A stretch of DNA of 33,963 bases from the NCBI GenBank assembly GCA_947462535.1, contig CANHPN010000023.1, positions 1-33,963 of the forward strand. The letters run 5' to 3'. Within the stretch, counting starts at the first letter, position 1. Each line of letters opens with the position of its first letter. Below, one piece after another: positions 15,446 to 23,879 of the stretch. This DNA is from Akkermansiaceae bacterium (GTDB taxonomy: Bacteria; Verrucomicrobiota; Verrucomicrobiia; Verrucomicrobiales; Akkermansiaceae). A model generated the notes under the pieces. That model was not told the origin of the DNA, did not search any database, and saw only the letters and a list, made by a program, of their open reading frames with translations. The translations under genes and the position numbers were made by a program.

Positions 15446-16243
15446 ATGAAAAGAAAGTCCCACTTAAGAACGATTATCGCAAACCTTTTGCCTGCCTCCA
15501 TGCGCCGCTTTGCCGGCCGCTGGGGCGTGTGGTTTTATGAACGCGCGATCAGGCCAATCCTGGGCCTGATCTTCGATCTAAGGGGCGGACAATTCCGCGT
15601 CGATGGATGCGCGATCGAAGTCCCAAAACATCTGACGACACGAACCTACCGCGGCTGCTTCATGATGGGCGACTACGAAGCGGGTGAAAGAGCCTTGGTC
15701 AAAAATCTTCTGCGCCCCACCGACAGCGTCCTTGAAATCGGAGCCTGCATCGGAGCCGTCTCCTGTGTCACCAACCGCCTGCTTGCGGACAAAACGCGCC
15801 ATGTCGTCGTCGAGGGAAATCCCAAACTTATTCCCACTATCGAAAAGAACCGCGACATCAACCAATGTGGATTCACCGTGCTCAACAAGGCGGTCAGCCA
15901 GGAACGGGAAGTCACCTTTTATCTCAGCGAGGAATTCATCGTGGGAGGCACCGCACAACGGAAAAGCCCGCATCCAGTCAAGGTCGATGGAATCACTCTC
16001 GACGAACTCGATCAACAATACGGGCCGTTCAACGTGCTGATCATGGATATCGAAGGAGGCGAAATCGAAGCGATTCCAAACGCACCCGGCTTTCTGGAAA
16101 AATGCCGTCTTGTCATCTGGGAAACACACGACTGGGCGTTCGGCGCTGATGCCACCCAGCGCTGCCGTGATGCCCTGGCCGCAGCCGGGCTGAAATATGT
16201 CAGAACCGAAGAGGACACGGAAGCCTGGGCACGCCCTGACTGA
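15446..16243 (+). CDS. FkbM-family methyltransferase
   Basis: 265 aa from the ATG at 15446 (MKRKSHLRTIIANLLP); an in-frame ATG at 15347 lies inside the REP-like/repeat region and is less likely. SAM-binding motif I is SVLEIGACIGAVSC, strand 2 ends in VVVEGNPKLIPTIEKN, and the FkbM hallmark IMDIEGGEIEAI near the C-terminus is the usual (K/M)DIEGxE motif. FkbM-type enzymes O-methylate sugars or natural products and are common in surface-glycan loci. The cysteine in GACIG replaces a more usual N or G. The neighbour genes (GT4 before, SGNH/acyltransferase pair after) suggest glycan decoration. Confidence 0.92.
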   Translation: MKRKSHLRTIIANLLPASMRRFAGRWGVWFYERAIRPILGLIFDLRGGQFRVDGCAIEVPKHLTTRTYRGCFMMGDYEAGERALVKNLLRPTDSVLEIGACIGAVSCVTNRLLADKTRHVVVEGNPKLIPTIEKNRDINQCGFTVLNKAVSQEREVTFYLSEEFIVGGTAQRKSPHPVKVDGITLDELDQQYGPFNVLIMDIEGGEIEAIPNAPGFLEKCRLVIWETHDWAFGADATQRCRDALAAAGLKYVRTEEDTEAWARPD

Positions 16244-16324
16244 CTCAAGATCCATCCGGTCAAACTGACTCCGCCATCCGCAATCCGCGCGATTGCGAAA
16301 CGCACACTCCCACATTTCCCTCCC

Positions 16325-16423
16325 ATGCGATCAATTGCCGTTGCCGCACCGATCCGCAGTGCATGGGGCCACGGCTCCCGCGTTTTCACAAGTAGGAGCA
16401 CCCACAAGCATAAGCATCCGTAA
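16325..16423 (+). pseudogene. Truncated glycosyltransferase start, duplicate of the gene at 18452
   Basis: A 32-codon open frame begins MRSIAVAAPIRSAWGHGSRVFT. The intact GT4 gene at 18452 begins MPSIAVAAPIRSVCDHHARIFA, and the DNA is alike in both (tcaattgccgt, gccgcacc, atccgcagtg), including the pyrimidine leader in front. After about 66 bases the match is lost and the frame stops at TAA (16421-16423). This is best read as a remnant left by a partial duplication or a gene replacement. Confidence 0.75.
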
Positions 16424-16434
16424 ACGCAGATTTC

Positions 16435-17160
16435 ATGAAACTTCCGCCACGACTACTGCTGTTTCTGCTATTGGCACCCGTGCTGGCCTTGGCCGGCTAC
16501 GGCGGAATCCAAGCTTCCAAACGCCTCTGGAATCGCCTCGACTTCGTACTGTCGAAAGAATGGAATGAAGTTTTCACCGCGCGCAAGCAGGATCTCGCCA
16601 AACACTCGTGGCGCGACAGTCGCCCGCTTCATTTGTTTGCAGGTGACAGCCACATCGAATACGGCAATTGGTATCATGCGTTTCAAGGCGAACTTGCGGT
16701 GCGGAACATGGGTCTATCCAGTGCCCGCATCGAACATGTGACAGAACTGCTCGCCTCAATCCATGAAATCGCACCAAGCACCCTTCTCCTGCACTGCGGC
16801 ATCAACAATCTTGGCAGGGGCGATTCGCCGGACTCATGTCTCGCTCCTTACCGGAAGCTGCTTGATCAAGCAAAAAAACTCAATCCCGGGCGCATCCTTG
16901 TCGTCGCTGTGATGCCTGTCCGGCAAAGCTTGGTCGATTCCAAGGGTCGCGAATATAACACCCGAATCCGGGAGTTCAATAGCCTCCTCGCAGAACTCTG
17001 CAAGTCACGTGGAATTTTCCTGATTGATTTCAACGAGAGTATTGCCGAATCCAATGGCGGACTGAAAGAGGAATTCACTCATGACGGACTCCACCTTAAC
17101 TCCCGCGGCTATGCTGTCATTGCACCCCGTATATTGGAAACGCTGACACTAGCTAAATGA
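16435..17160 (+). CDS. SGNH/GDSL-family hydrolase, membrane-anchored or exported
   Basis: 241 aa. N-terminal signal or anchor PPRLLLFLLLAPVLALAGYGG (residues 4-24, given in parts: positively charged start then hydrophobic run). SGNH blocks: FAGDSHIE with the nucleophile Ser72, NMGLSSARI (Gly block), HCGINNLGRGD (Asn block, 120-130), and the catalytic pair HDGLHLN with Asp217 and His220. Such hydrolases act as esterases or acyl-transfer partners on glycans in the periplasm. The stop overlaps the start of the acyltransferase-3 gene (ATGA at 17157-17160). This suggests that the two act together, as in O-acetylation systems where an AT3 membrane protein hands acyl groups to an SGNH partner. Confidence 0.92.
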   Translation: MKLPPRLLLFLLLAPVLALAGYGGIQASKRLWNRLDFVLSKEWNEVFTARKQDLAKHSWRDSRPLHLFAGDSHIEYGNWYHAFQGELAVRNMGLSSARIEHVTELLASIHEIAPSTLLLHCGINNLGRGDSPDSCLAPYRKLLDQAKKLNPGRILVVAVMPVRQSLVDSKGREYNTRIREFNSLLAELCKSRGIFLIDFNESIAESNGGLKEEFTHDGLHLNSRGYAVIAPRILETLTLAK

Positions 17161-18356
17161 GTCACCAACAAAGCAATCCCCCATCGACTTCCTGGCTTGA
17201 TGTGTGGCATGTCAGTCCCAGCTTGAACAAGGACTACGACGTGATTGACGGTCTGCGTGGCATTGCCATCCTGATGGTGGTCGCAAGCCATATCTTGTAT
17301 CACGATCCGGATGGCGGCACATTGGAGCGCTTGATCGGCGGCGCCATCTGGGCCGGTGGTCATGGTGTGACGGTCTTCTTCGCACTGTCCGGCTTCCTGA
17401 TCTCACTGCCGTTTTGGAAGCGCAAGAGTCAAGGAAACCCGCAACTCACGCCACCGGGATATGCCCGTCGGAGATTCTGGAAAATATACCCACCGCTGGC
17501 ACTCTCGCTGCTTCTACTAGCTCCCATTTATGTATTGAAAACCGGTGATGCCTCGTATCTACCCATCGCGCTCAAGTGGCTGGCCGGCCTTCCCTTGGTG
17601 ACTCCCCCGGAGGGCAAGTTCAATCCGGTGATGTGGAGTCTGATTGTTGAGGTGCACTTCTACGCCTCACTTCCCCTGTTGTTTTTCCTGACCCGGAAAC
17701 TCGATTACAAAACTACCCTCATCACGCTCTTCCTCGTGCTGCTGACCGTTCCTTGCGTGTTCCGCTGGTGGGGATTGTCCCAGGGAATCAGCAGCACCAT
17801 TCACCCCTTGATCAATACCCGCTACCCTTCCTCGCTGGATTCCTTTGCCTTCGGCGTCCTGATCGGCGGCATGGAAAGTATTCGCGCCATCCGCAGGAAC
17901 TGGGTGATCTGCGGCAATCCGGGATTAATCCTTCTCGTCTCGGGCCTATGCCTGTCGTCGATCAATCAGTTTTCCGGCGGCGGCCATTCCGTGATACGTC
18001 AGGAACTGCTTGATGTATTGTTCAAGCTCGCCGCCGGACTGTTGATTCTCTATATCGCCAAACCGCATGCCGTTCCTGCCCGACTGTTCTCCTCCTGCTG
18101 GCTCAGATGGCTTGGCATCATCAGCTATGAATGGTACCTCTCCCATCAACCTATCTTTCTCTGGACCCGGTATGTATTCGGAGGCTCATCCGGTGGGGAT
18201 ATGTTCAAATACCTTTTCATCATCGGCATCTCGGGCATCGGCAGCCTCCTGCTTGCAGCGCTGGTCTACCGCTGTTTCTCCCTGCCCATCCTGCGCTGGG
18301 GTCGCCACGGGACGAAAACCGCAAATCGTCAGCCGGATTTCCGGAAAGCGGAATAA
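17157..18356 (+). CDS. Acyltransferase family 3 membrane protein (OafA/YrhL-like)
   Basis: 399 aa with about ten membrane segments. The signature start is DVIDGLRGIAILMVVASHI with the conserved Arg34 and His45. It is followed by VTVFFALSGFLIS and RRRFWKIYPPLALSLLL, the usual R-x-R...P loop, and later SLIVEVHFYASLPLLFFL with the WSL-xE-x-x-FY block. These proteins move acetyl or other acyl groups across the membrane to O-acylate surface glycans. It overlaps the SGNH hydrolase by four bases, implying coupled translation. It carries no fused SGNH domain, so the separate hydrolase may supply it. Confidence 0.94.
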   Translation: MSHQQSNPPSTSWLDVWHVSPSLNKDYDVIDGLRGIAILMVVASHILYHDPDGGTLERLIGGAIWAGGHGVTVFFALSGFLISLPFWKRKSQGNPQLTPPGYARRRFWKIYPPLALSLLLLAPIYVLKTGDASYLPIALKWLAGLPLVTPPEGKFNPVMWSLIVEVHFYASLPLLFFLTRKLDYKTTLITLFLVLLTVPCVFRWWGLSQGISSTIHPLINTRYPSSLDSFAFGVLIGGMESIRAIRRNWVICGNPGLILLVSGLCLSSINQFSGGGHSVIRQELLDVLFKLAAGLLILYIAKPHAVPARLFSSCWLRWLGIISYEWYLSHQPIFLWTRYVFGGSSGGDMFKYLFIIGISGIGSLLLAALVYRCFSLPILRWGRHGTKTANRQPDFRKAE

Positions 18357-18451
18357 CGGCAAAAATGAACGGAACAGCGCACATCAAACGACTCATTCTT
18401 GCTCATCCTGCTGACAAAATTACCAAACCCCATTCTCTACTCCCTTTTCCC

Positions 18452-19600
18452 ATGCCATCAATTGCCGTCGCCGCACCAATCCGCAGTGTCTGCGACCATC
18501 ATGCCCGGATCTTCGCCGAGCAGGGTCGCCTGCAAGGCCACTATCTTGGGACCCGACGCGGCGCGGAAGGCATTCCGGAAGAACTGTCCCGCCGCTTTCC
18601 CTTGGTGGGCCTGATCTCATACGCCGTGGCCAAAACCTTGCCTCGCTATGGCGAAGCGGCCAAGGTGGCTTGCTATCCTCTTTTCGATCAATGGGTCAAA
18701 AGGCAGGTGCCAGCAGGCACCGCCGTTTTTTCCAGTTACGGCTACACGGTTGAAACCTTCCGCAAGGCTCGGAACTCCGGTGCCTTCACCCTGCTGGATG
18801 GTGGCAACAGCCACTTCGCCCATTACTGGAAAGTGATCAGCGAAGAGCACGCCCGCTGGAATTGCGACCTGCCCCCCTTCCCCAAGCCGTGGTATGAACG
18901 CGGCCTGCGCTCCATCGAGCTCACCGACTGGGTCTTCAGCCCCAGCTCCTACGTCACCAAATCATTCATCGACGAAGGCTTCCCGGCCGACCGAGTTCTT
19001 CATCTTCCCTATCCGGTGAATCTCAGCCATTTCTCGCCGGAACCGCTCCACGATTTGCCCACCTCGCCGCTGCGCGTGGTCTGCACCGGCGGCGTCAGCC
19101 TGCGCAAGGGCTTTCCCTACCTGCTCGAAGCCATGCGCCTCATCCGCAAGGAGCGCGATGCGGTGCTCATGCTCACCGAAATCGTCCACCCATCGATGCA
19201 GCCGATCCTCGCTAAGTATCAGGACATCCCCATCGAGTGGGCACCGATGCTGCCCCACGACAAGCTCGGCGCGCGCCTCAAGTCCGCCCATGTCTTCGCT
19301 CTGCTCTCCATTGAGGAGGGCCTAGCCCGCACTGCACTGGAAGCCATCGCCTGCGGCATCCCCGCCGTGCTGACTCCGAATACCGGCACTTCGGATTTCA
19401 TCCAGCCCGGCGTGAATGGTGAGATCGTCCCGATCCGAGATGCGGCCGCCGCCGCAGCGGCCATCGTTCAGTGCTACGAACGGCGTCGCCAAGGTATTAA
19501 CACTCCGGATTCGAATTCCATTTCCGAAGCGCTTAGCTTCGACTCCTTCCGCAGGCGCTTGCTGGAACACCTCCAGACCATCGACACAACCTCGGCTTGA
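18452..19600 (+). CDS. Glycosyltransferase family 4
   Basis: 382 aa from the ATG at 18452; the frame is open far upstream but that part overlaps the acyltransferase gene. GT-B fold: the C-terminal domain opens with LRVVCTGGVSLRKGFPYLLEAM, continues IEWAPMLPHDKLGARLKSAHVFALLS and has the donor block IEEGLARTALEAIACGIPAVLT, carrying the E-x7-E motif (EGLARTALE). It then reads GTSDFIQPGVNGEIVP. The N-terminus IAVAAPIRSVCDHHARIFAEQG resembles GT4 enzymes that begin with a short APIR loop. Its first 20 or so codons are duplicated as a fragment at 16325. The leader (ctactcccttttccc) is pyrimidine-rich and has no ribosome-binding site. Confidence 0.93.
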   Translation: MPSIAVAAPIRSVCDHHARIFAEQGRLQGHYLGTRRGAEGIPEELSRRFPLVGLISYAVAKTLPRYGEAAKVACYPLFDQWVKRQVPAGTAVFSSYGYTVETFRKARNSGAFTLLDGGNSHFAHYWKVISEEHARWNCDLPPFPKPWYERGLRSIELTDWVFSPSSYVTKSFIDEGFPADRVLHLPYPVNLSHFSPEPLHDLPTSPLRVVCTGGVSLRKGFPYLLEAMRLIRKERDAVLMLTEIVHPSMQPILAKYQDIPIEWAPMLPHDKLGARLKSAHVFALLSIEEGLARTALEAIACGIPAVLTPNTGTSDFIQPGVNGEIVPIRDAAAAAAAIVQCYERRRQGINTPDSNSISEALSFDSFRRRLLEHLQTIDTTSA

Positions 19601-19646
19601 ACTTCAAATCGATTCAGCTCCAAGAACCACTAAACAAACATTCACC

Positions 19647-20393
19647 ATGGCATTCGACCACGCGCTAAATTCATTGAAGAACCTCACGTCATTGGGTAGC
19701 CTTTTGGGCGGTCTCAGGCATGATCTGTTCTATACATTCCTGCACCGCGGCACATCCGATCTTACCGATCTTGGCGACCCCAGCGAGAGCTGCAATTGGA
19801 CGATCCGCACTTCACGTCTTGATTCCCAGAGCGTGGTTTACAGCGCTGGAGTCGGACGTGATATCTCCTTCGAGCATGCCCTCGCGGATCGGTTTGGCAT
19901 GAAGATCCTGCTGCTCGATCCATCACCAACCGGTCTGGAGACCATGAGGAAATCGGAACATCAGCGTAAGGAGTTCGAGTTCATGCCGGTGGCACTTGCA
20001 GGACATGAAGGTGAATTATCGCTATCTCCGCCCGGGAATCCCGAGGAAGGTTCCTGGGTTTCGGAAACATCCCTGTCCGGCAGCGGAATCGCGAATGCGG
20101 AAATGGTCACGGTGAAATGTGAAACCGTATCCAGCCTGATGAGGAAATTCGGCCACACCCATGTCGATTTGCTGAAGATAGATATTGAAGGGGCTGAGTA
20201 TGGTGTCTTGGAAGCGATCATGGAATCGGGCGTTCATATCCATCAGATTGCGGTCGAGTTTCATCACGGCGTGCTTCCCGGTATCCCGAGAAGCCTGACG
20301 ATCCAGACACTTATTACACTCTATCGCTATGGCTACCGGATCGTGCACAAAGGCGGCAGCAATCACACGCTTTATCTCGCTGCGGAGCTATGA
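19647..20393 (+). CDS. FkbM-type methyltransferase
   Basis: 248 aa from the ATG at 19647. Motif I region: SVVYSAGVGRDISFEHALAD; strand 2 ends with LLLDPSPTG; the C-terminal hallmark DLLKIDIEGAEYGVLEAI is the FkbM (K)IDIEGAE motif. The middle has a typical FkbM pause, MPVALAGHEGELSLSPP. Motif I is atypical (SAGVGRDISF instead of DxGAxxGxxS), as in a subgroup of FkbM proteins. Probably methylates a glycan or an amphipathic small molecule; the substrate is unknown. It follows the GT4 gene by 46 bases and closes the first polysaccharide block. Confidence 0.87.
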   Translation: MAFDHALNSLKNLTSLGSLLGGLRHDLFYTFLHRGTSDLTDLGDPSESCNWTIRTSRLDSQSVVYSAGVGRDISFEHALADRFGMKILLLDPSPTGLETMRKSEHQRKEFEFMPVALAGHEGELSLSPPGNPEEGSWVSETSLSGSGIANAEMVTVKCETVSSLMRKFGHTHVDLLKIDIEGAEYGVLEAIMESGVHIHQIAVEFHHGVLPGIPRSLTIQTLITLYRYGYRIVHKGGSNHTLYLAAEL

Positions 20394-20738
20394 GTCGCTG
20401 GCTTTAACGTGGCGGGGCTGGCTGAGATAAAACCCTCGATTCAGGGATCACGGCGGACCGGGCCGCGCTACCGCGCCCCTCCGTTTCCTCCGCGTTCTCC
20501 TGAAAAAAATTGGCTCTTCATCTTCCTTTCGCGTAAATTCGCGCCATTCGCGGTTTAATCTCTTCGCATTCGCATCGACGCTCACAGAGCGACGCTATAA
20601 AGCATCTCCTCCGCATTCCCTTGGCGACCTTCGTGCTTTGCGGTTCAATCTCTTCGCATTCGCATGTCACGCCGCTGGCGACAAGTGGGCGGGCCGAGCC
20701 GAGTCCGCCCTCGAGGGTGAGAGGCAGGAAGAAACCCC
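20394..20738. repeat. Repeat-filled spacer before the TA island
   Basis: No gene seen. Contains a short cctccgtttcctccgcgttctcctgaaaaaaa form of the 80-bp unit (20472-20517), cttcctttcgcgtaaattcgcg (20522-20544; again at 22887-22908), a ccttggcgaccttcgtgctttgcggttcaatc element (about 20619-20650), and a minus-orientation REP-like element (20666-20711). Parts of this order recur at 22870-22980. Confidence 0.75.
20666..20711 (-). repeat. REP-like element, - orientation
   Basis: cacgccgctggcgacaagtg followed by ggcgggccgagccgagtccgccc. It is nearly the same as the 22938-22974 copy. Confidence 0.75.
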
Positions 20739-20987
20739 ATGAAATACTCAATCGATCTTAAACCGAAGGCTGAAAAAGACCTCCGGAAGCTGCATCCTGA
20801 AGACCGCTTGCGGATCGTTGAGCGCCTGCGTTGGCTTGAGTAGGATCTTCGTGGAGATGTGAAGCATTTGAGCAACCACCATCCGGAATACCGAATGCGC
20901 GCGGGAAACCATCGCGTGCTTTTTGAAGTTGAAGAGCACCGGGTCATCGTGTATCGAATCCTCCATCGCGGAGACGCCTATCGCTGA
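20739..20987 (+). pseudogene. RelE/ParE-family toxin gene with in-frame TAG
   Basis: The frame from the ATG at 20739 reads MKYSIDLKPKAEKDLRKL, then EDRLRIVERLRWLE, then TAG (20841-20843), then DLRGDVKHLSNHHPEYRMR, AGNHRVLFEVEEHRVIVYRILHRGDAYR and TGA at 20985-20987. Without the stop this would be an 82-aa RelE/ParE-type toxin, with the standard K-x-x-x-D-L opening, R-x-R-x-G-x-x-R-V-L-F core and V-x-R-x-x-x-R-x-x-A-Y-R ending. A single base change would create TAG from a sense codon such as GAG or CAG, so this is a point-mutant pseudogene. The antitoxin-like gene follows directly. A purine-rich gaggcaggaag precedes the start, one of the few Shine-Dalgarno-like sites here. Confidence 0.88.
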
Positions 20988-20994
20988 ATTGATC

Positions 20995-21189
20995 ATGTCC
21001 ATCCATCCCCAAGTCATCGAAAAAAACGGAGTTAAGGAATTCGTCGTGCTCCCTTACGAGGAGTTTCTGGCGATCCGTGATGAATTGGAGGATTATGAGG
21101 ACCTCAAAGTGTTGAGACGAGAGAAAAGCGAGTCCGCCGGGCTATCCTCCCGGCCGCTCGATGATATTCTGAAGGAGTTCGAGGGGTGA
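20995..21189 (+). CDS. Phd/YefM-type or RelB-like antitoxin
   Basis: 64 aa from the ATG at 20995, seven bases past the end of the toxin frame. The core IEKNGVKEFVVLPYEEFLAIRDELEDYEDLKVLRREK resembles the Phd/YefM family, in which a short DNA-binding N-terminus with a VLPYEEF strand-turn is followed by an acidic neutralisation helix (quoted in part). The C-terminus is acidic and short (RPLDDILKEFEG). The toxin-before-antitoxin order is the reverse of classical phd-doc but is known for RelE/Phd hybrid pairs. It is intact even though the toxin is interrupted, as seen in decaying TA modules. It may still act as a repressor. Confidence 0.8.
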   Translation: MSIHPQVIEKNGVKEFVVLPYEEFLAIRDELEDYEDLKVLRREKSESAGLSSRPLDDILKEFEG

Positions 21190-22192
<1,003 letters not shown>

Positions 22193-22303
22193 CTTCTCCG
22201 CGTCCCTTGGCTGAGGCCTTTGCTTGGCGATTCAAAAATCATCCATCCTCCCGCTGTAACGCGGAGATCTTGCAAAACCAAGGGAGCCCTTTACGTTTCG
22301 CCC

Positions 22304-22537
22304 ATGCCGCTGGTCTTTGAAAAGGACGGATTCAAGTTCGCTTTTTACAGCAACGATCACAGACCGATTCACGTTCACGTCCGTAAAGGCGACGGTGAAG
22401 CCATTTTCGACGTGGAAGATTCCGTCCAACTGCGGGAATCGGCTGGAATGAAAATCAGGGAACTCGCGCGAGCACAGGAACTGGCAGAAGAGAACAGAAA
22501 CCTCATCATTCAAAAATGGCATGAACACCTTGCTTGA
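22304..22537 (+). CDS. DUF4160 protein, probable toxin-antitoxin component
   Basis: 77 aa from the ATG at 22304 (MPLVFEKDGFKFAFYSND). The family hallmark is SNDHRPIHVHVRKGDGEAIFDVED, the D-H-x-P-x-H-x-H-V block of DUF4160, followed by a helix-rich end, IRELARAQELAEENRNLII. DUF4160 genes occur widely next to DUF2442 genes, and the pair is predicted, mostly by genomic association, to be a toxin-antitoxin module. Exactly that partner follows with a 17-base overlap. An in-frame extension upstream to 22142 crosses repeat DNA and is rejected. Which of the two is the toxin is not shown by the sequence. Confidence 0.9.
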   Translation: MPLVFEKDGFKFAFYSNDHRPIHVHVRKGDGEAIFDVEDSVQLRESAGMKIRELARAQELAEENRNLIIQKWHEHLA

Positions 22538-22757
22538 TACCGCAAAAGCCGCCCGCTACGACGACGGGCATATTCTGATCGAAATGCGCAGCGGGGTCGA
22601 AATCCGTTTCCCGGTGCAGGGAAACCCACGTCTCGCAAAAGGAACTCCAGCACAACTCAACCGCATTGAGTTGTCGCCATTCGGACTCCACTGGCCCGAC
22701 CTCAATGAGGATTTATCGCTCAGGGGTCTGATGGAGGGGAATTACGGCCAGAAGTGA
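22521..22757 (+). CDS. DUF2442 protein, partner of DUF4160
   Basis: 78 aa. MNTLLDTAKAARYDDGHILIEMRSGVEIRFP is the DUF2442 pattern: a D-G-x-I-x-x-x-x-x-x-G beta-strand, followed by P-RLAKGTPAQLNRIELSPFGLHWPDLNEDLSLRGLM (in parts), where the hallmark is the I-x-x-x-G-x-G-x-HWPDLDEDLSL segment with W-P-x-L-x-E-D-L-S. The protein contains no membrane segment. It overlaps the DUF4160 gene by 17 bases. DUF2442 is usually seen as the antitoxin or DNA-binding half, which is a prediction. Confidence 0.92.
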   Translation: MNTLLDTAKAARYDDGHILIEMRSGVEIRFPVQGNPRLAKGTPAQLNRIELSPFGLHWPDLNEDLSLRGLMEGNYGQK

Positions 22758-22937
22758 TTCAACAGCGGTTGCTGTCCAGCGACGAATCAGAAAGTGCGCA
22801 GTGGCGGCAAAACAAACCACACTGGGCAAGCCGCGGTGCAGCCGCCACGCCCTACCTCCGTTTCCTCCTGTTCCGATTCTTCACCTTCCTTTCGCGTAAA
22901 TTCGCGTGCTTCGCGGTTCAACCTCTTACCATTCGCA

Positions 22938-22974
22938 TCTCACGCCGCTGGCGACAAGTGGGCGGACCGAGCCG
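22938..22974 (-). repeat. REP-like element, - orientation
   Basis: tctcacgccgctggcgacaa then gtgggcggaccgagccg. Together with cttcctttcgcgtaaattcgcg at 22887, this repeats the order of the spacer at 20522-20711. The 266-base spacer 22758-23023 has no gene. Confidence 0.75.
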
Positions 22975-23023
22975 TCAATCTTACCGGCTTGCATGACGAA
23001 TCACAATTCATCATTCTTACATC

Positions 23024-23341
23024 ATGAAAATCCTCCCACCGTTTGTTACGCAACATCTGAATGCGATCAACCGGCTTTGCAGTGAATTATCGGTGCGCGA
23101 GCTTCGGTTGTTCGGCTCGGCAGTGACGGAACATTTTGATTCCACGCGGAGCGATATCGATTTCGTCGTCGAATTCTCCAACCCTGACGCTCCCGGAATT
23201 GCCGACCGATACATGGCGCTGGCTGACGGACTGGAATCGATCTTCCAACGCCCGGTAGATCTCGTCACCCGACAAGCCATGAAGAACCCGGTTTTCCGTC
23301 ATACCGTGGATTCCACCAGTCAGTCACTCTATGCGGCCTGA
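23024..23341 (+). CDS. mntA: MntA-type minimal nucleotidyltransferase antitoxin
   Basis: 105 aa. The minimal nucleotidyltransferase signature is GSAVTEHFDSTRSDIDFV, i.e. GS-x11-D-x-D. This is one residue longer than the classical GS-x10-DxD motif. In the HepT/MntA system, MntA inactivates the HepT RNase by transferring AMP residues to a tyrosine near its active site. The HepT gene overlaps this one by 11 bases, as expected. The ATG at 23024 follows an AT-rich leader (attcttacatc) with no ribosome-binding site. Confidence 0.93.
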   Translation: MKILPPFVTQHLNAINRLCSELSVRELRLFGSAVTEHFDSTRSDIDFVVEFSNPDAPGIADRYMALADGLESIFQRPVDLVTRQAMKNPVFRHTVDSTSQSLYAA

Positions 23342-23666
23342 AGCACTCAAATTGCTGGTTGATATCCATGGTGCGTTGTCGGACATCAAGGACTTTGTCT
23401 GCGGCATGGATCTGGCACAATATCGGCATGACACGAAATGCCGTGCCGCGGTCGAAAGAAAATTCGAGGTGATCGGCGAGGCCTGTGCCAGACTAAGGGA
23501 TCGTTTCCCGGATCATTTTGAGAAGCTGGATGCAGGCCCGCAGATCATCGGCTTCCGAAATCGGCTCATTCATGGCTATGACAACGTGGACGACGCGATT
23601 GTCTGGGACGTGGTAACCCGCAAGCTTCCCGAATTGGAGAAGCAGGTCTTGGACCTGATGAAATAG
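23331..23666 (+). CDS. hepT: HepT-type HEPN RNase toxin
   Basis: 111 aa, all-helical HEPN fold. The catalytic R-x4-H-x-Y motif is RNRLIHGY, with Arg76, His81 and Tyr83; Tyr83 is the residue that MntA adenylylates in characterised systems. The upstream helix contains CRAAVERKFEVIGEACARL, typical of DUF86/HepT. HepT cleaves RNA and is kept inactive by the MntA protein encoded just upstream. Both key parts look intact, so this is the most clearly functional TA module in the window. Confidence 0.95.
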   Translation: MRPEALKLLVDIHGALSDIKDFVCGMDLAQYRHDTKCRAAVERKFEVIGEACARLRDRFPDHFEKLDAGPQIIGFRNRLIHGYDNVDDAIVWDVVTRKLPELEKQVLDLMK

Positions 23667-23754
23667 TCACTTTCCTCCGCCAAACATCCGCACCGCCATT
23701 CGGCAATGCGGATCGAGCGTTAGCGAGCTTTCACAATCCGGCGAAGCCACAAAC

Positions 23755-23815
23755 TGGTATGGCCGGAACACCGTGGAGGCAAACAAGTGGGTCCGGCGAG
23801 CCGCCAGTCCCTACC
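23755..23815 (-). repeat. REP-like element, - orientation, divergent copy
   Basis: aaacaagtgggtccggcgag followed by ccgccagtccctacc, ending 65 bases before the GT4 start. Next to it is gcgttccttggcgacctttg (23828-23847) and a ctcttcctcttcccc pyrimidine run that ends at the ATG. A further decayed accgccattcggcaatgcgg lies at 23690. Confidence 0.65.
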
Positions 23816-23879
23816 TTTTCATTCTCCGCGTTCCTTGGCGACCTTTGTGCCTTTGCGGTAAATACTCTTCCTCTTCCCC

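Noticed and set aside
20841-20843. TAG in the RelE-like gene as a recoded (readthrough) codon
   Set aside because: No recoding signal, pyrrolysine context or other in-frame TAG is visible; a point mutation is simpler.
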